Source of the DNA: a bacterium
GTDB lineage: Bacteria > Armatimonadota > UBA5829
Assembly (NCBI GenBank): GCA_021373255.1
Contig: JAJFTD010000041.1
Coordinates: 1 to 64,000 of the forward strand
Direction: 5' to 3'
Length of the DNA: 64,000 nucleotides
Part shown: piece by piece, positions 1-7,991 of the stretch
Numbering within the stretch: position 1 is the first letter of the stretch
Layout of the letters: every line of letters starts with the position of its first letter
The notes under the pieces: model-generated
What the model saw: only the letters and a program-made list of their open reading frames with translations
What the model was told of the DNA's origin: nothing
Databases searched by the model: none
Program-made: the position numbers and the translations under genes

Positions 1-447
1 GGCTTTCTCATGCTCACCTAAATTCAAATAAGCGCTTCCAAGGCTGCTCTGCGCGTCAACCCAGTTCTTGCGCAGTTTCAGAGCATACTCAAACTCGGTA
101 ACAGCCTGCTTGTAATCTCCCGTTCCTGCGTAAGCAGTGCCAAGGTTAAACCTGAGATCCGGGCCGTCCATTTTGAGGGCGCGGGCTTCCAGAAGAGTTT
201 TAACAGCCTCGGCATGTCTGCCTTTATCAACTAGCAGGAATCCGAGCCAGCGCCTGCTGGCTGCATCATTAGGATCAGACTGTGCAGTCTCACTTAAGAC
301 CGCGATAGCCTCATCGATTTTGCCATCCTTGTAGAGCTTGATTCCATCCTGAACGCTGGAGAACGCCGTGGACGCTGCTACTAAAAGGCACAATCCAGTA
401 GCAACAAAAGGGGATATACGGCGCAGCAAGTGGTAGTTTCGGTTCAT
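1..447 (-). CDS. TPR-repeat secreted protein, 3' end cut off
   Basis: 149 codons are visible; the gene runs off the left edge, so the C-terminus is missing. It starts with a positively charged and hydrophobic signal-like segment (about residues 1-30, ending near AFS). Helix pairs typical of tetratricopeptide repeats follow: LYKDGKIDEAIAVL, LVDKGRHAEAVKTL, AYAGTGDYKQAVTEFEYAL and AYLNLGEHEKA. TPR proteins act as protein-protein scaffolds, here probably outside the cytoplasmic membrane. The start is the first ATG of the frame. The gene is divergent to the small gene at 590. No enzymatic domain is seen, so the specific role is unknown. Confidence 0.85.
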   Translation of the reverse strand, partial: MNRNYHLLRRISPFVATGLCLLVAASTAFSSVQDGIKLYKDGKIDEAIAVLSETAQSDPNDAASRRWLGFLLVDKGRHAEAVKTLLEARALKMDGPDLRFNLGTAYAGTGDYKQAVTEFEYALKLRKNWVDAQSSLGSAYLNLGEHEKA

Positions 448-589
448 AATGCTTCGCTCCGTCTATAGGTGATCGTGCGAATCAGAAACTCGGCCCGCAC
501 CGCCCATATTATACCAGCGCAGCCGATGCAAAACAAGGTCGCAACAAGGCGGTTTGGGAAGGGTAAACCATATATAGAGGTGGCTCAAA

Positions 590-802
590 ATGATAATCGA
601 GCTAAACGCTGCCAGTGCAGGCAAACTTGAGGATATCCTTGAGCAACTGGCGACTAGTTATGATCTTGATGAACTACAACCCGATGAGCTGATAGACGCG
701 TTATTAGACCTCGGACTTGATCTCCTATCCGATGATGCTGCCCAGCCCACTCAGAAGATGAAGCTGGTCAACTACTGCGGACGCAAGATAGCCTTGCGTT
801 GA
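590..802 (+). CDS. small acidic hypothetical protein
   Basis: 70 codons with a clear Shine-Dalgarno-like AGAGGTGG about 8 bases before the ATG. The product is acidic and rich in Leu and Asp (EDILEQLATSYDLDELQPDELIDALLDLG), probably all helical, ending in a basic tail with one Cys. There is no signal peptide. I do not recognise the family. A strong hairpin just downstream (823-857) closes the unit, which supports a real gene rather than a chance frame. Confidence 0.6.
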   Translation: MIIELNAASAGKLEDILEQLATSYDLDELQPDELIDALLDLGLDLLSDDAAQPTQKMKLVNYCGRKIALR

Positions 803-822
803 CGCAATCATGCGATAAAACG

Positions 823-857
823 ATGGGCCGCAGTTGATAATATAAAGTGCGGCCCAT
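823..857. terminator. bidirectional hairpin between convergent genes
   Basis: A perfect 10-bp stem (ATGGGCCGCA with TGCGGCCCAT) has a loop of about 15 bases. It sits in the 67-bp gap between the ends of the convergent genes at 590 and 870. There is no long T-run on either side, so it may only be a weak or Rho-assisted terminator. Confidence 0.6.
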
Positions 858-869
858 TACTACAATTCT

Positions 870-1157
870 TTATGCGGTTCCAGGTGAGTCGTAGTCGTCG
901 TAGAGGGATTCTTTAGCCTCCGCTGCACAGCTTGCACAAAGGATTTCGTCACGCAGGTAGTCTTCGCTGGTGATCTTCACCGGCTTTCCACAGTGTTCAC
1001 ACAGAGGCTGGTCTTTCAGTCCGCCCCCTGGTTTTCTTACTGACGACTTATCTCTATACAGTCGCTCCACGATCAGCACCTCCTGGCACAAGTCAAATAC
1101 GCAGATTAACCTCGGCCGATTTGGCGGCACACAGATGCTGTATACCCCAGATTTCAT
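870..1157 (-). CDS. small zinc-ribbon protein
   Basis: 95 residues. The C-terminal half holds two CxxC pairs (CEHCGKPV near residue 53 and CASC near residue 75), spaced as in a treble-clef or zinc-ribbon fold that binds one zinc. The basic N-terminal half contains VFDLCQEVLIVERLYRDK. Such small proteins are often nucleic-acid or protein adaptors, but no specific function can be assigned. The ATG lacks an obvious Shine-Dalgarno site, so a shorter form is possible. It converges on the small gene at 590. Confidence 0.6.
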   Translation of the reverse strand: MKSGVYSICVPPNRPRLICVFDLCQEVLIVERLYRDKSSVRKPGGGLKDQPLCEHCGKPVKITSEDYLRDEILCASCAAEAKESLYDDYDSPGTA

Positions 1158-1305
1158 GAGAATTCAAGGGCGTGTTACATTCTTTGTCCCAGTTTTTTGT
1201 GGCTGTTGAGCATCAACAAATACTGCACGGATGTAGGTGAGTCAATGGCGTCAACTTCGGGAATATAGGAACCAGCAATATACGTTTACGGCAAGGAGAA
1301 TTTTT

Positions 1306-1902
1306 ATGTCTGATGCCGGCACGCTGGACGAATATCGTGAAAAGCGTGATTTCAATTCTACTCCCGAGCCGTCGCCGGAGTCTCCCGGAGGGCAGCCGAA
1401 GGAGGAGCCTATATTCGTCATCCAGAAGCACTCCGCCACGCGGCTCCATTATGACTTCAGGCTTGAAGTGGATGGCGTGCTCAAGTCCTGGGCCGTACCA
1501 AAGGGGCCTTCCACCAATCCTCGTGATAAACGACTCGCTGCCCCCACTGAAGACCATCCGTTAAGTTATGCAAATTTCGAGGGAGTCATTCCCAAGGGTC
1601 ACTATGGCGCTGGGCAGGTTATCGTCTGGGACACGGGTACTTATCGAAATGTGACAGAGCACGACGGAAAGCCTGTCCCAATGGATCGCGCACTTCGCGA
1701 GGGTCACATCACAATTTGCCTTGATGGACACAAGCTAAAAGGCGGTTATGCGCTCACGCGCTTCAAGACCGGCGAGGATGAGAGCTGGCTTTTGATCAAG
1801 ACAGCGGACCAATGGGCGGATGCGCAGTCCGACATTGTGCGCAACCAGCCCAAATCAGCAATCAGCGGCCGAACCATCGAAGACCTATCTAAGGAGAGCT
1901 AG
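1306..1902 (+). CDS. LigD-type 3'-phosphoesterase (stand-alone)
   Basis: 198 residues matching the phosphoesterase module of bacterial LigD, which trims 3'-phosphate or 3'-ribonucleotide ends during non-homologous end joining. Visible metal and substrate motifs are HSATRLHYDFRLE (two His, Asp and Arg), then EDHPLSYANFEG and IPKGHYGAG. The ATG at 1306 follows AAGGAGAA at a good distance; an in-frame upstream start at 1237 lacks that site. The polymerase module is the next gene, 3 bases away, so the two form an operon. No ligase domain or Ku gene is visible in the window. Confidence 0.9.
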   Translation: MSDAGTLDEYREKRDFNSTPEPSPESPGGQPKEEPIFVIQKHSATRLHYDFRLEVDGVLKSWAVPKGPSTNPRDKRLAAPTEDHPLSYANFEGVIPKGHYGAGQVIVWDTGTYRNVTEHDGKPVPMDRALREGHITICLDGHKLKGGYALTRFKTGEDESWLLIKTADQWADAQSDIVRNQPKSAISGRTIEDLSKES

Positions 1903-1905
1903 ATT

Positions 1906-2850
1906 ATGGATAACATAACTATAGACAAATATACAATCGAGCCTACCAATGCTGATAAGCTGTTCTTTCCCGAAAGTGGTGTTACCAAGGGCGACTTAAT
2001 TAACTACTATGCCAAAATTGCCGATGTAATGCTCCCACATGTGCAAGGCCGTCCCATTACAATGCACCGCTTTCCAGATGGACTGGAGGATGAAGGGTTC
2101 TTTCAAAAATCAGTTCCAGACTACTTCCCTGATTGGATTGATCGGGTGACTGTCGACACGCGCACCGATGGTGAGCAGACTATGGCAGTATGTAATAATG
2201 CCGCCGCACTGGTCTACTTGGCAAACCAGGCCTGCATTACACCGCATATATGGCTTAGCCGTGTGGATAGAATCGACTTCCCGGACAAAATGGTATTCGA
2301 TCTAGACCCCACCAGGGACGATTTTCTACCCATTCGTGCTGCTGCTACGGAACTTCGTACAATTCTTGATGACGAACTGGGGCTGACTTCATTCCTTATG
2401 ACCACTGGTTCCAAGGGGCTGCACATTGTAGTTCCGCTAGACAGGAGCGCCGATTTCGAAGATGTGATGTCCTTCGCTCAGAGTGTGGCTGCGGTGGCGA
2501 CTGATCGGCATCCTGAGTTGTTCACCACCGAGCAACGTATCGAGAACCGCAATGCGCCTATCTACCTGGACATTGCTCGCAACGCTTATGGTCAAACCTC
2601 CGTTTCGCCTTATGCAGTCCGAGCGCTGAGTGCTGCGCCCATTGCCACACCTGTAAACTGGGATGAACTCGGAGACATCATATCCGCACAGACATTTACT
2701 ATTTGGAATATCGAGAGCCGGCTGAATGAGGTCGGTGATCCATGGGAAGGCATTTGGAACCAGGTCTGTTCTCTTGACGAAGCGCAGGACATGCTCGACG
2801 TACTCTTCTCCGAAGTTGCCACAGGAGATGATATGACGGGTATAAGTTAA
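1906..2850 (+). CDS. LigD-type primase-polymerase domain protein
   Basis: 314 residues, the AEP-type polymerase module of LigD that fills gaps at DNA double-strand breaks with dNTPs or rNTPs. Catalytic motif I is VFDLDP (two Asp). Motif II appears as TTGSKGLHIVVPL, and SVSPYAVRA is the usual SPY segment. The N-terminus PTNADKLFFPESGVTKGDLINYY is typical. AAGGAGAG overlapping the end of the upstream gene serves as ribosome site. In many bacteria this module is fused to ligase and phosphoesterase; here the modules are separate genes in one operon. Confidence 0.92.
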   Translation: MDNITIDKYTIEPTNADKLFFPESGVTKGDLINYYAKIADVMLPHVQGRPITMHRFPDGLEDEGFFQKSVPDYFPDWIDRVTVDTRTDGEQTMAVCNNAAALVYLANQACITPHIWLSRVDRIDFPDKMVFDLDPTRDDFLPIRAAATELRTILDDELGLTSFLMTTGSKGLHIVVPLDRSADFEDVMSFAQSVAAVATDRHPELFTTEQRIENRNAPIYLDIARNAYGQTSVSPYAVRALSAAPIATPVNWDELGDIISAQTFTIWNIESRLNEVGDPWEGIWNQVCSLDEAQDMLDVLFSEVATGDDMTGIS

Positions 2851-2862
2851 CCCGCACTTATC

Positions 2863-3744
2863 ATGAGCAATGACCAGTCGGACAATGGATCGCATAAACT
2901 TACGCTCTTTGATGCCTGCGCAATGTCCATTGGTGGGATGTTGGGTGGCGGGATATTCTCAGTCGTGGGAGAGTCATCGGCGCTTATCGGGTATTCGGCG
3001 TGGATATGCCTGTTTCTTGCAGGATTGCTCGGGCTGATCACCGGCATCTCCTACAGTGAACTTACACTCAAATACGATGAGCCCGGTGGCAGTTATACGT
3101 TTGTGCTAAACCTCGCTGGACGCCGAATAGCCGGGAGCCTGACGTGGTTTCTGCTGCTCGGCTATGTGTTCACAAATGCACTTTATTCCTACACGTTCGG
3201 AGCCTACGCGGCATCTCTTCTGGGGCTGGGTGATGGCGCGAGGGGATATTTGGGAAGTGCCGCCGTACTATTACTGGCTGTGTTGAACCTGATCGGCATT
3301 CATGAGGCTGCACACACGCAAAATTTACTTGTATACGGGAAAATCTTGATCCTGATCGTGGTAATAGGGGCTGGTGCGTGGACAATGAGGTCCGGCGTGC
3401 CTGTTGTGTTTGTTGTGGTATTGAGCCTGGGTGCGGCATTCTTGCAGTTCTTCAGTAACCTCCGCGAAGTCATAAGCTATTCCAGCCTGGTCTTCTTTTT
3501 CATCTTCGGGATAGTGAATCTATGCGCATTTGTGGCCTGCGATTACTCATTGCTTCGCCGCGTTCTCCCCGGTGTCGGCTTTCTGGGTTGTTTTGCAGCA
3601 GCAATAATTCTGATCCAGGACTTATACGAGTTCAGACCGGCAAGCCTTTGGGTGATCGTTGGGGTATCGGGTATGGTTCTTGTGCTGCGTCTTATATATT
3701 TGTATTGGTATAACTGCTGTGTGGCTGAGTATCGCAACTCTTGA
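2863..3744 (+). CDS. APC-family amino acid permease, internally shortened
   Basis: 293 residues, whereas the family normally has about 430-480 with 12 helices. The first part is canonical: SIGGMLGGGIFSVVG is the helix-1 substrate site, followed by helices 2-5 up to YGKILILIVVIGAG. The sequence then jumps directly to RSGVPVVFVVVLSLGAAF, which resembles helix 9, and continues to helix 12. Helices 6-8, including the substrate-gating helix 6, appear to be missing in one in-frame block of about 130-150 residues. The frame is otherwise intact. It may be a dead or altered transporter. It follows the LigD genes by 12 bp. Confidence 0.75.
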   Translation: MSNDQSDNGSHKLTLFDACAMSIGGMLGGGIFSVVGESSALIGYSAWICLFLAGLLGLITGISYSELTLKYDEPGGSYTFVLNLAGRRIAGSLTWFLLLGYVFTNALYSYTFGAYAASLLGLGDGARGYLGSAAVLLLAVLNLIGIHEAAHTQNLLVYGKILILIVVIGAGAWTMRSGVPVVFVVVLSLGAAFLQFFSNLREVISYSSLVFFFIFGIVNLCAFVACDYSLLRRVLPGVGFLGCFAAAIILIQDLYEFRPASLWVIVGVSGMVLVLRLIYLYWYNCCVAEYRNS

Positions 3745-3768
3745 TATTCTGACCCCTCATAACGTAAC

Positions 3769-4365
3769 ATGAAGGCAATGCTAAACTTGAATTCTCCCAA
3801 ATCAATATGCGTCTACTGCGCTTCCAGTGACGCCATATCGCAAGACTTTTTCGCAGTGGCTAACGAACTCGGCGCGGCGATAGCGCGAGCTGATTATACC
3901 CTCATCTACGGCGGTGGTGAGATCGGCCTGATGGGTGAACTTGCCCGAAGCGTACACAGCCGCGATGGCCGGGTAGTTGGAGTGATTCCTGAGTTCCTCC
4001 GCCGCCCGGGTATCTCATACGAAAGCGCCGATGAACTCATAGTGACTGTCGACATGCGCGAGCGCAAAGCCATAATGGAAAGCCGCGCCGACGCATTTAT
4101 AGCTCTTCCCGGTGGGTTCGGCACCCTTGAGGAAATGCTTGAGATTATCACCTTGAAGCAACTGGGCATTATCAACAAGCCCATGGTCTTCCTGAACACC
4201 GGCGGGTTCTACAACGGCCTAAACCAGGTCTTCGAGCATATCTTCGACCACAACTTCGCCAAACCCCGCTACCGCGAACTCTACCACTTCGCCCAGGATG
4301 TGACCGAAGCTATGGAGCATATCGAAAGTTATGAGGCTCCGATGCTTGGCGAAAAATGGTTGTGA
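3769..4365 (+). CDS. LOG-family nucleoside 5'-monophosphate phosphoribohydrolase
   Basis: 198 residues. The family signature PGGFGTLEEMLE (PGGxGTxxE) is at about residues 108-119, and YGGGEIGLMG is the phosphate-binding loop of the Rossmann-like fold. LOG enzymes cleave cytokinin-type or other nucleoside 5'-monophosphates to the free base and ribose 5-phosphate; many bacterial members have uncertain physiological substrates. The start at 3769 (MKAMLNLNSPK) is the first ATG, and an internal ATG at 3778 is possible. It is a cytosolic enzyme, 24 bp after the permease. Confidence 0.9.
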   Translation: MKAMLNLNSPKSICVYCASSDAISQDFFAVANELGAAIARADYTLIYGGGEIGLMGELARSVHSRDGRVVGVIPEFLRRPGISYESADELIVTVDMRERKAIMESRADAFIALPGGFGTLEEMLEIITLKQLGIINKPMVFLNTGGFYNGLNQVFEHIFDHNFAKPRYRELYHFAQDVTEAMEHIESYEAPMLGEKWL

Positions 4366-4416
4366 AGGGAAGTAGAGAGTGGAGAGAAGAGAGCAGAGAC
4401 CGTCCGCTCAAGGTAA

Positions 4417-4917
4417 TCAAACTTTTTCCGCTTTCTCCCGCCACTCTGCTATAATCCCCTTTACCTGCTCCGGCTCTACTCGGCCGTAGACTTTATCGTC
4501 AACAGTCATAATAGGTGCAAGGCCGCATGCGCCTATGCAGCGGGTTTCACTGAGGGTGAAGAGCATGTCTTCGGTGGTTTCGCCTGGCTTGATGTCGAGC
4601 ATATCTTCGAGCGCCTCGAGTATCTTCGCTCCACCCCGGATGTAACACGCGGTTCCCATGCACACAGAGATGCGGTGTTTGCCCTGGGGTTTGGTTTTGA
4701 ACAAGCTGTAGAACGTGACAACGCCATATATCTCCGCCGCCGGCACTTCTGTAACCTGGGCGATGTGTTCGATTACGTCCTTGCTTAAGTAGCCGTAGCG
4801 CTCCTGGGCGTGGTGGAGTATGGATATCAACGATGATTGCGGGTGCTCCGGGTCGAACACCCCGCTGATGTATTGTGTCAGGTCATCGAACTGGTTCTCA
4901 CAGCAACTGCATGCCAT
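4417..4917 (-). CDS. hydC: hydrogenase set I HydC / NuoE-like [2Fe-2S] subunit
   Basis: 166 residues from the ATG at 4917, which has GAAAGGAAA upstream; a longer in-frame start exists without such a site. It has the thioredoxin-like NuoE fold: helical N-terminus (SLISILHHAQERYGYLS), IYGVVTFYSLF, then the four [2Fe-2S] cysteines in VCMGTACYIRGG and TRCIGACGLAP. The extra MACSCCEN cysteines at the N-terminus are unusual. Known HydC subunits form an electron outlet of HydABC complexes. This is the last gene of the minus-strand set, separated from HydA by the TRIC gene. Confidence 0.9.
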   Translation of the reverse strand: MACSCCENQFDDLTQYISGVFDPEHPQSSLISILHHAQERYGYLSKDVIEHIAQVTEVPAAEIYGVVTFYSLFKTKPQGKHRISVCMGTACYIRGGAKILEALEDMLDIKPGETTEDMLFTLSETRCIGACGLAPIMTVDDKVYGRVEPEQVKGIIAEWREKAEKV

Positions 4918-4933
4918 TGTAAATAATTTCCTT

Positions 4934-5548
4934 TCAGGTTTCGTCTCCATTGGGAAAGGTGGGGAGTGACAACTGCCAACGGATTGCAACAAGCCGAATG
5001 ATCAGCACAAGGGCCACCGATGCTATTATCGTAACGCTGCTGGGCATCTTGAATTCATAAAGAAGCACAAACAGCACCCCTCCGGCTAGCGACGCTGTTG
5101 CGTAGACTTCTCTTCGCAACACCAGCGGAATCTCACTGCTGAGTATATCTCGAAGTATGCCACCCGCCACGCCCGTTATAATTCCCATCGCCACGGCAAT
5201 AATGTATGACGGCTGCACTTCCAGCGCCCTCTGGCATCCGATCACTGTAAACATTGCAAGCCCGAATGCGTCAAACACCAGCAGTGCCCGCATTGGAAAC
5301 TTCACATACGGTGCCACGAAAAACGTCCCCAACGCTGCCGCAACAGCCACTATTACGTACATCGGGTTAGCTATCCAAAGCACCGGCCTGATCCCGAGCA
5401 CCAGATCACGAACAGTCCCGCCCCCCAGCGCCGTAACCCCAGCCACAACTACCGTGCCGAACAAGTCCATCCGCTTCTGCCCCGCCGCAAGCGCGCCAGT
5501 AACAGCAAACACCACCACTCCAAACAGATCCAATATATAAATAACCAT
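4934..5548 (-). CDS. TRIC/UPF0126 family cation channel (YadS-like)
   Basis: 204 residues, about seven membrane helices built from an internal duplication. The repeated signature is DLFGVVVFAVTGALAAG ... GGGTVRDLVLG in the first half and DAFGLAMFTVIG ... GVAGGILRDIL in the second. Family members are trimeric K+/Na+ channels. It lies between hydA and hydC of set I in the same direction, 16 bp before hydC, so it is probably co-transcribed. Its link to the hydrogenase is inference; it might balance charge. Confidence 0.88.
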   Translation of the reverse strand: MVIYILDLFGVVVFAVTGALAAGQKRMDLFGTVVVAGVTALGGGTVRDLVLGIRPVLWIANPMYVIVAVAAALGTFFVAPYVKFPMRALLVFDAFGLAMFTVIGCQRALEVQPSYIIAVAMGIITGVAGGILRDILSSEIPLVLRREVYATASLAGGVLFVLLYEFKMPSSVTIIASVALVLIIRLVAIRWQLSLPTFPNGDET

Positions 5549-5603
5549 TCAATCCAACAGCTTACCAGCTATCCCTTCCCAAATTCATAACTCTTAATTA
5601 TCG

Positions 5604-7394
5604 TCAGTCCGTTCTCATCACATCGCGGTTCCACACCCCATGCGGCAGGCGCGGCTTATAGTGCGTATGGAGGAGTTTATGAGCTTTATCAGATAAAGGT
5701 TTGTGTAAATATTCCTTGTAAATTCTATTCACATCCGGGTTCTCATAAGAGCATTTGAGTTTTTTGCCGGAGTCGATAGAGCGCAGCGCCTCCGCGCGCT
5801 TTCGCAAATTGTCCATATCCAACGGCACCCCTTCACCCGCCCGCGCGTAGGGCTGGCCGCCACCGCCGATGCATCCGCCCGGACATCCCATAATCTCGAT
5901 GAAGTGGAACTTCTCCTCGCCACTTCGCACCATCCGCAGCAGTTGATGAGCGTTTCCCAGCCCGTGGGCCACGGCGAAGTGGAGTTTAATGTCACCAATC
6001 TTTGCGGTCCATCGCTTGATTCCCTGTGCCACGCTTCTCACGTCCTCCACTACAACCTGTTCCAAGTCTTCCCCGGTGAGCATCCAGTATGCGGTGCGGT
6101 AAACAGCCTCGGCAAGCCCGCCCGTCGCTCCAAACAACGCGCCCGCGCCCGTGGATATTCCCAGCACGGGATCAAAATCCTCATCCGGCAGGTTGGCGAA
6201 CTGCAGCCCCGCGTTCTTAATCAGCCACACCAACTCACGGGTGGTGATTACCCTGTCGATAGACGGCATCATTCCAGCACTTGTTTCAATCTGTTGCTCC
6301 GGCCGCGCCGCTTCGAACTTCTTGGCAGTGCAGCACATAGCTCCGACGTTGAATATTTTGCTTGGGTCAATGCCCTTCTTTTCTGCGTAATAGGTCTTAA
6401 CCATGGAGCCCAGCATGCTCATTGGCGACTTCGCAGTGGAGATATTTGGTATGAGATCGGGGTAGAAGTGTTCAGCGAACTTCATCCATGCCGATGAGCA
6501 ACTTGTAATCAATGGCAGTGGACCCCCCTCTTTGAACCGCTGCACAAACTCAGCAGTCTCTTCCATAATGGTGAGGTCCGCACCCATCTGTGTATCGAAC
6601 ACTTCATCAAACCCCAGCCGCCTCAACGCCGCCACAGCCTTTCCAGTGAGCGGAGTCCCAGGCGCAATATTAAACCCTTCCCCAATAGCCGCCCGCACAC
6701 TTGGAGCGATCTGCACAACCACGTGCTTGTCGGGGTCTTCAATTGCCTTGACCACATCAGCGGTGTAATCCTTCTCAAGAAACGCCGCCACCGGGCAGAC
6801 ATTTATGCACTGCCCGCACGTTACGCACACGCTTTCGCTGAACGGTGCATCATATGCAGGCGTGACCACGGTCTTGAACCCCCGGTTAATATAACCCAGC
6901 GCCGACACTCCCTGCACCTCCGCGCAGATCCTAACGCAACGCCCACAGAGGATGCACTTGTCAGGGTCGCGAATCACCGACGGTGTACTCAGATCCTTCT
7001 CATAATGCTTCTTCTCACCTTCATAATGCCGCTCACGAACACCGGTCGAATAAGCCAGATACTGTAACTCGCAGTTCCCATCACGCTCGCAAGTCTGGCA
7101 GTCTTCAGGATGATTATCCAACAGCAATTCCACTATAGTCTTCCGCGTATCCCGTATCTCAGGGGTACTGGTGTGCACCACCATCCCCTCGTACACCGGA
7201 AACGTGCAAGAAGCCATCGGCCGACTCATCCCCTCGATCTCCACCAAACAAACCCGGCAAGACCCTTCCAAATGCAGCCTGGGATGATAACACAACCGAG
7301 GAATCCGTATAGCCAACTTCTCAGCGGCCTGCATTACGGTCGTCCCCTCGGGCACGGTGACTTGCTGGTTATCTATGGTCAGAGTTATGCTCAT
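5604..7394 (-). CDS. hydA: [FeFe]-hydrogenase HydA-like catalytic subunit I (divergent H-cluster motifs)
   Basis: 596 residues with full HydA layout. An N-terminal [2Fe-2S] domain has Cys 35, 46, 49 and 63. The His-Cys [4Fe-4S] segment is at about 95-108, two [4Fe-4S] motifs follow (CILCGRC at 147 and CVTCGQC at 190), and the H domain comes last. The three H-cluster loops are SCSSAW (298-303), AMCCTAKK (352-359) and IMGCPGGC (501-508). Usual forms are TSC(C/S)PGW, MPCTAKK and M(A/C)CPGGC, so loop 1 and loop 2 both deviate. It also lacks the Cys found in CKSPQQ of the two paralogues here (AKSP instead). It may be a poor hydrogenase or another flavin-linked oxidoreductase. Confidence 0.88.
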   Translation of the reverse strand: MSITLTIDNQQVTVPEGTTVMQAAEKLAIRIPRLCYHPRLHLEGSCRVCLVEIEGMSRPMASCTFPVYEGMVVHTSTPEIRDTRKTIVELLLDNHPEDCQTCERDGNCELQYLAYSTGVRERHYEGEKKHYEKDLSTPSVIRDPDKCILCGRCVRICAEVQGVSALGYINRGFKTVVTPAYDAPFSESVCVTCGQCINVCPVAAFLEKDYTADVVKAIEDPDKHVVVQIAPSVRAAIGEGFNIAPGTPLTGKAVAALRRLGFDEVFDTQMGADLTIMEETAEFVQRFKEGGPLPLITSCSSAWMKFAEHFYPDLIPNISTAKSPMSMLGSMVKTYYAEKKGIDPSKIFNVGAMCCTAKKFEAARPEQQIETSAGMMPSIDRVITTRELVWLIKNAGLQFANLPDEDFDPVLGISTGAGALFGATGGLAEAVYRTAYWMLTGEDLEQVVVEDVRSVAQGIKRWTAKIGDIKLHFAVAHGLGNAHQLLRMVRSGEEKFHFIEIMGCPGGCIGGGGQPYARAGEGVPLDMDNLRKRAEALRSIDSGKKLKCSYENPDVNRIYKEYLHKPLSDKAHKLLHTHYKPRLPHGVWNRDVMRTD

Positions 7395-7483
7395 GTTTAA
7401 TGCCTTTTCGTTAATGCGTTACGCGTTGGAGCGTTATGCGTCGGGAGTCATGTGTCTTCTAAATCCATCAGTTCAGTAAGTTG

Positions 7484-7984
7484 CTATCTCTTCCTAAAGA
7501 TATAGATTAGTGCTATTGCAAGCGCAATGTCTCCGATTCCACTCAACATAACTCGCGCTGGGGCAGGTATACGAGTCGGTGCGCACATCCAAAACAATGT
7601 AATGAAAGACGCTGTAAGAAACGCGGTAGCCATCATGAATATGTCTTTGCTTGTTGTGGCAATCGCATATTCTGCTTTCTTGCGGGTGGCCAATGTGATA
7701 CCCAGGAATACAAGTGCCACAGGTATGACGCCGAATGCCAAACCACCAAATGAGCTGAACAGGCCGACCAACAAGGCCCAGTTTTCTGATCGTGATAATG
7801 AGACTGATGCGTCACATAAGTCTGGAATACTGCCAGTTCGCAGAAGCACAAATGACAGGCAGACTTGGCATACAATAAACCATATTATGCCGATGATGGC
7901 AGTTGACCACTTCAAGACTTTCAAAGGCTTATGTGCCCACTTACCTTTGCTTGAGTTTCCGAACTCTCCACTCTCCACTCTCAA
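7484..7984 (-). CDS. hypothetical four-helix membrane protein
   Basis: 166 residues with about four hydrophobic helices: STAIIGIIWFIVCQVCL, LFSSFGGLAFGVIPVALVFLGI, IFMMATAFLTASFITLFW and IALAIALIYIF. The first residues (MRVESGEFGNS) come from a purine-rich intergenic repeat, so the real start may lie slightly further in. It sits between hydB and hydA of set I in the same direction, which suggests co-transcription. I do not recognise a family, and a membrane-anchoring role for the complex is only a guess. Confidence 0.6.
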   Translation of the reverse strand: MRVESGEFGNSSKGKWAHKPLKVLKWSTAIIGIIWFIVCQVCLSFVLLRTGSIPDLCDASVSLSRSENWALLVGLFSSFGGLAFGVIPVALVFLGITLATRKKAEYAIATTSKDIFMMATAFLTASFITLFWMCAPTRIPAPARVMLSGIGDIALAIALIYIFRKR

Positions 7985-7991
7985 CCCTCCA

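Noticed and set aside
970-1209. Plus-strand frame overlapping the zinc-ribbon gene at 870
   Set aside because: The minus-strand frame has paired CxxC motifs; this one has no pattern.
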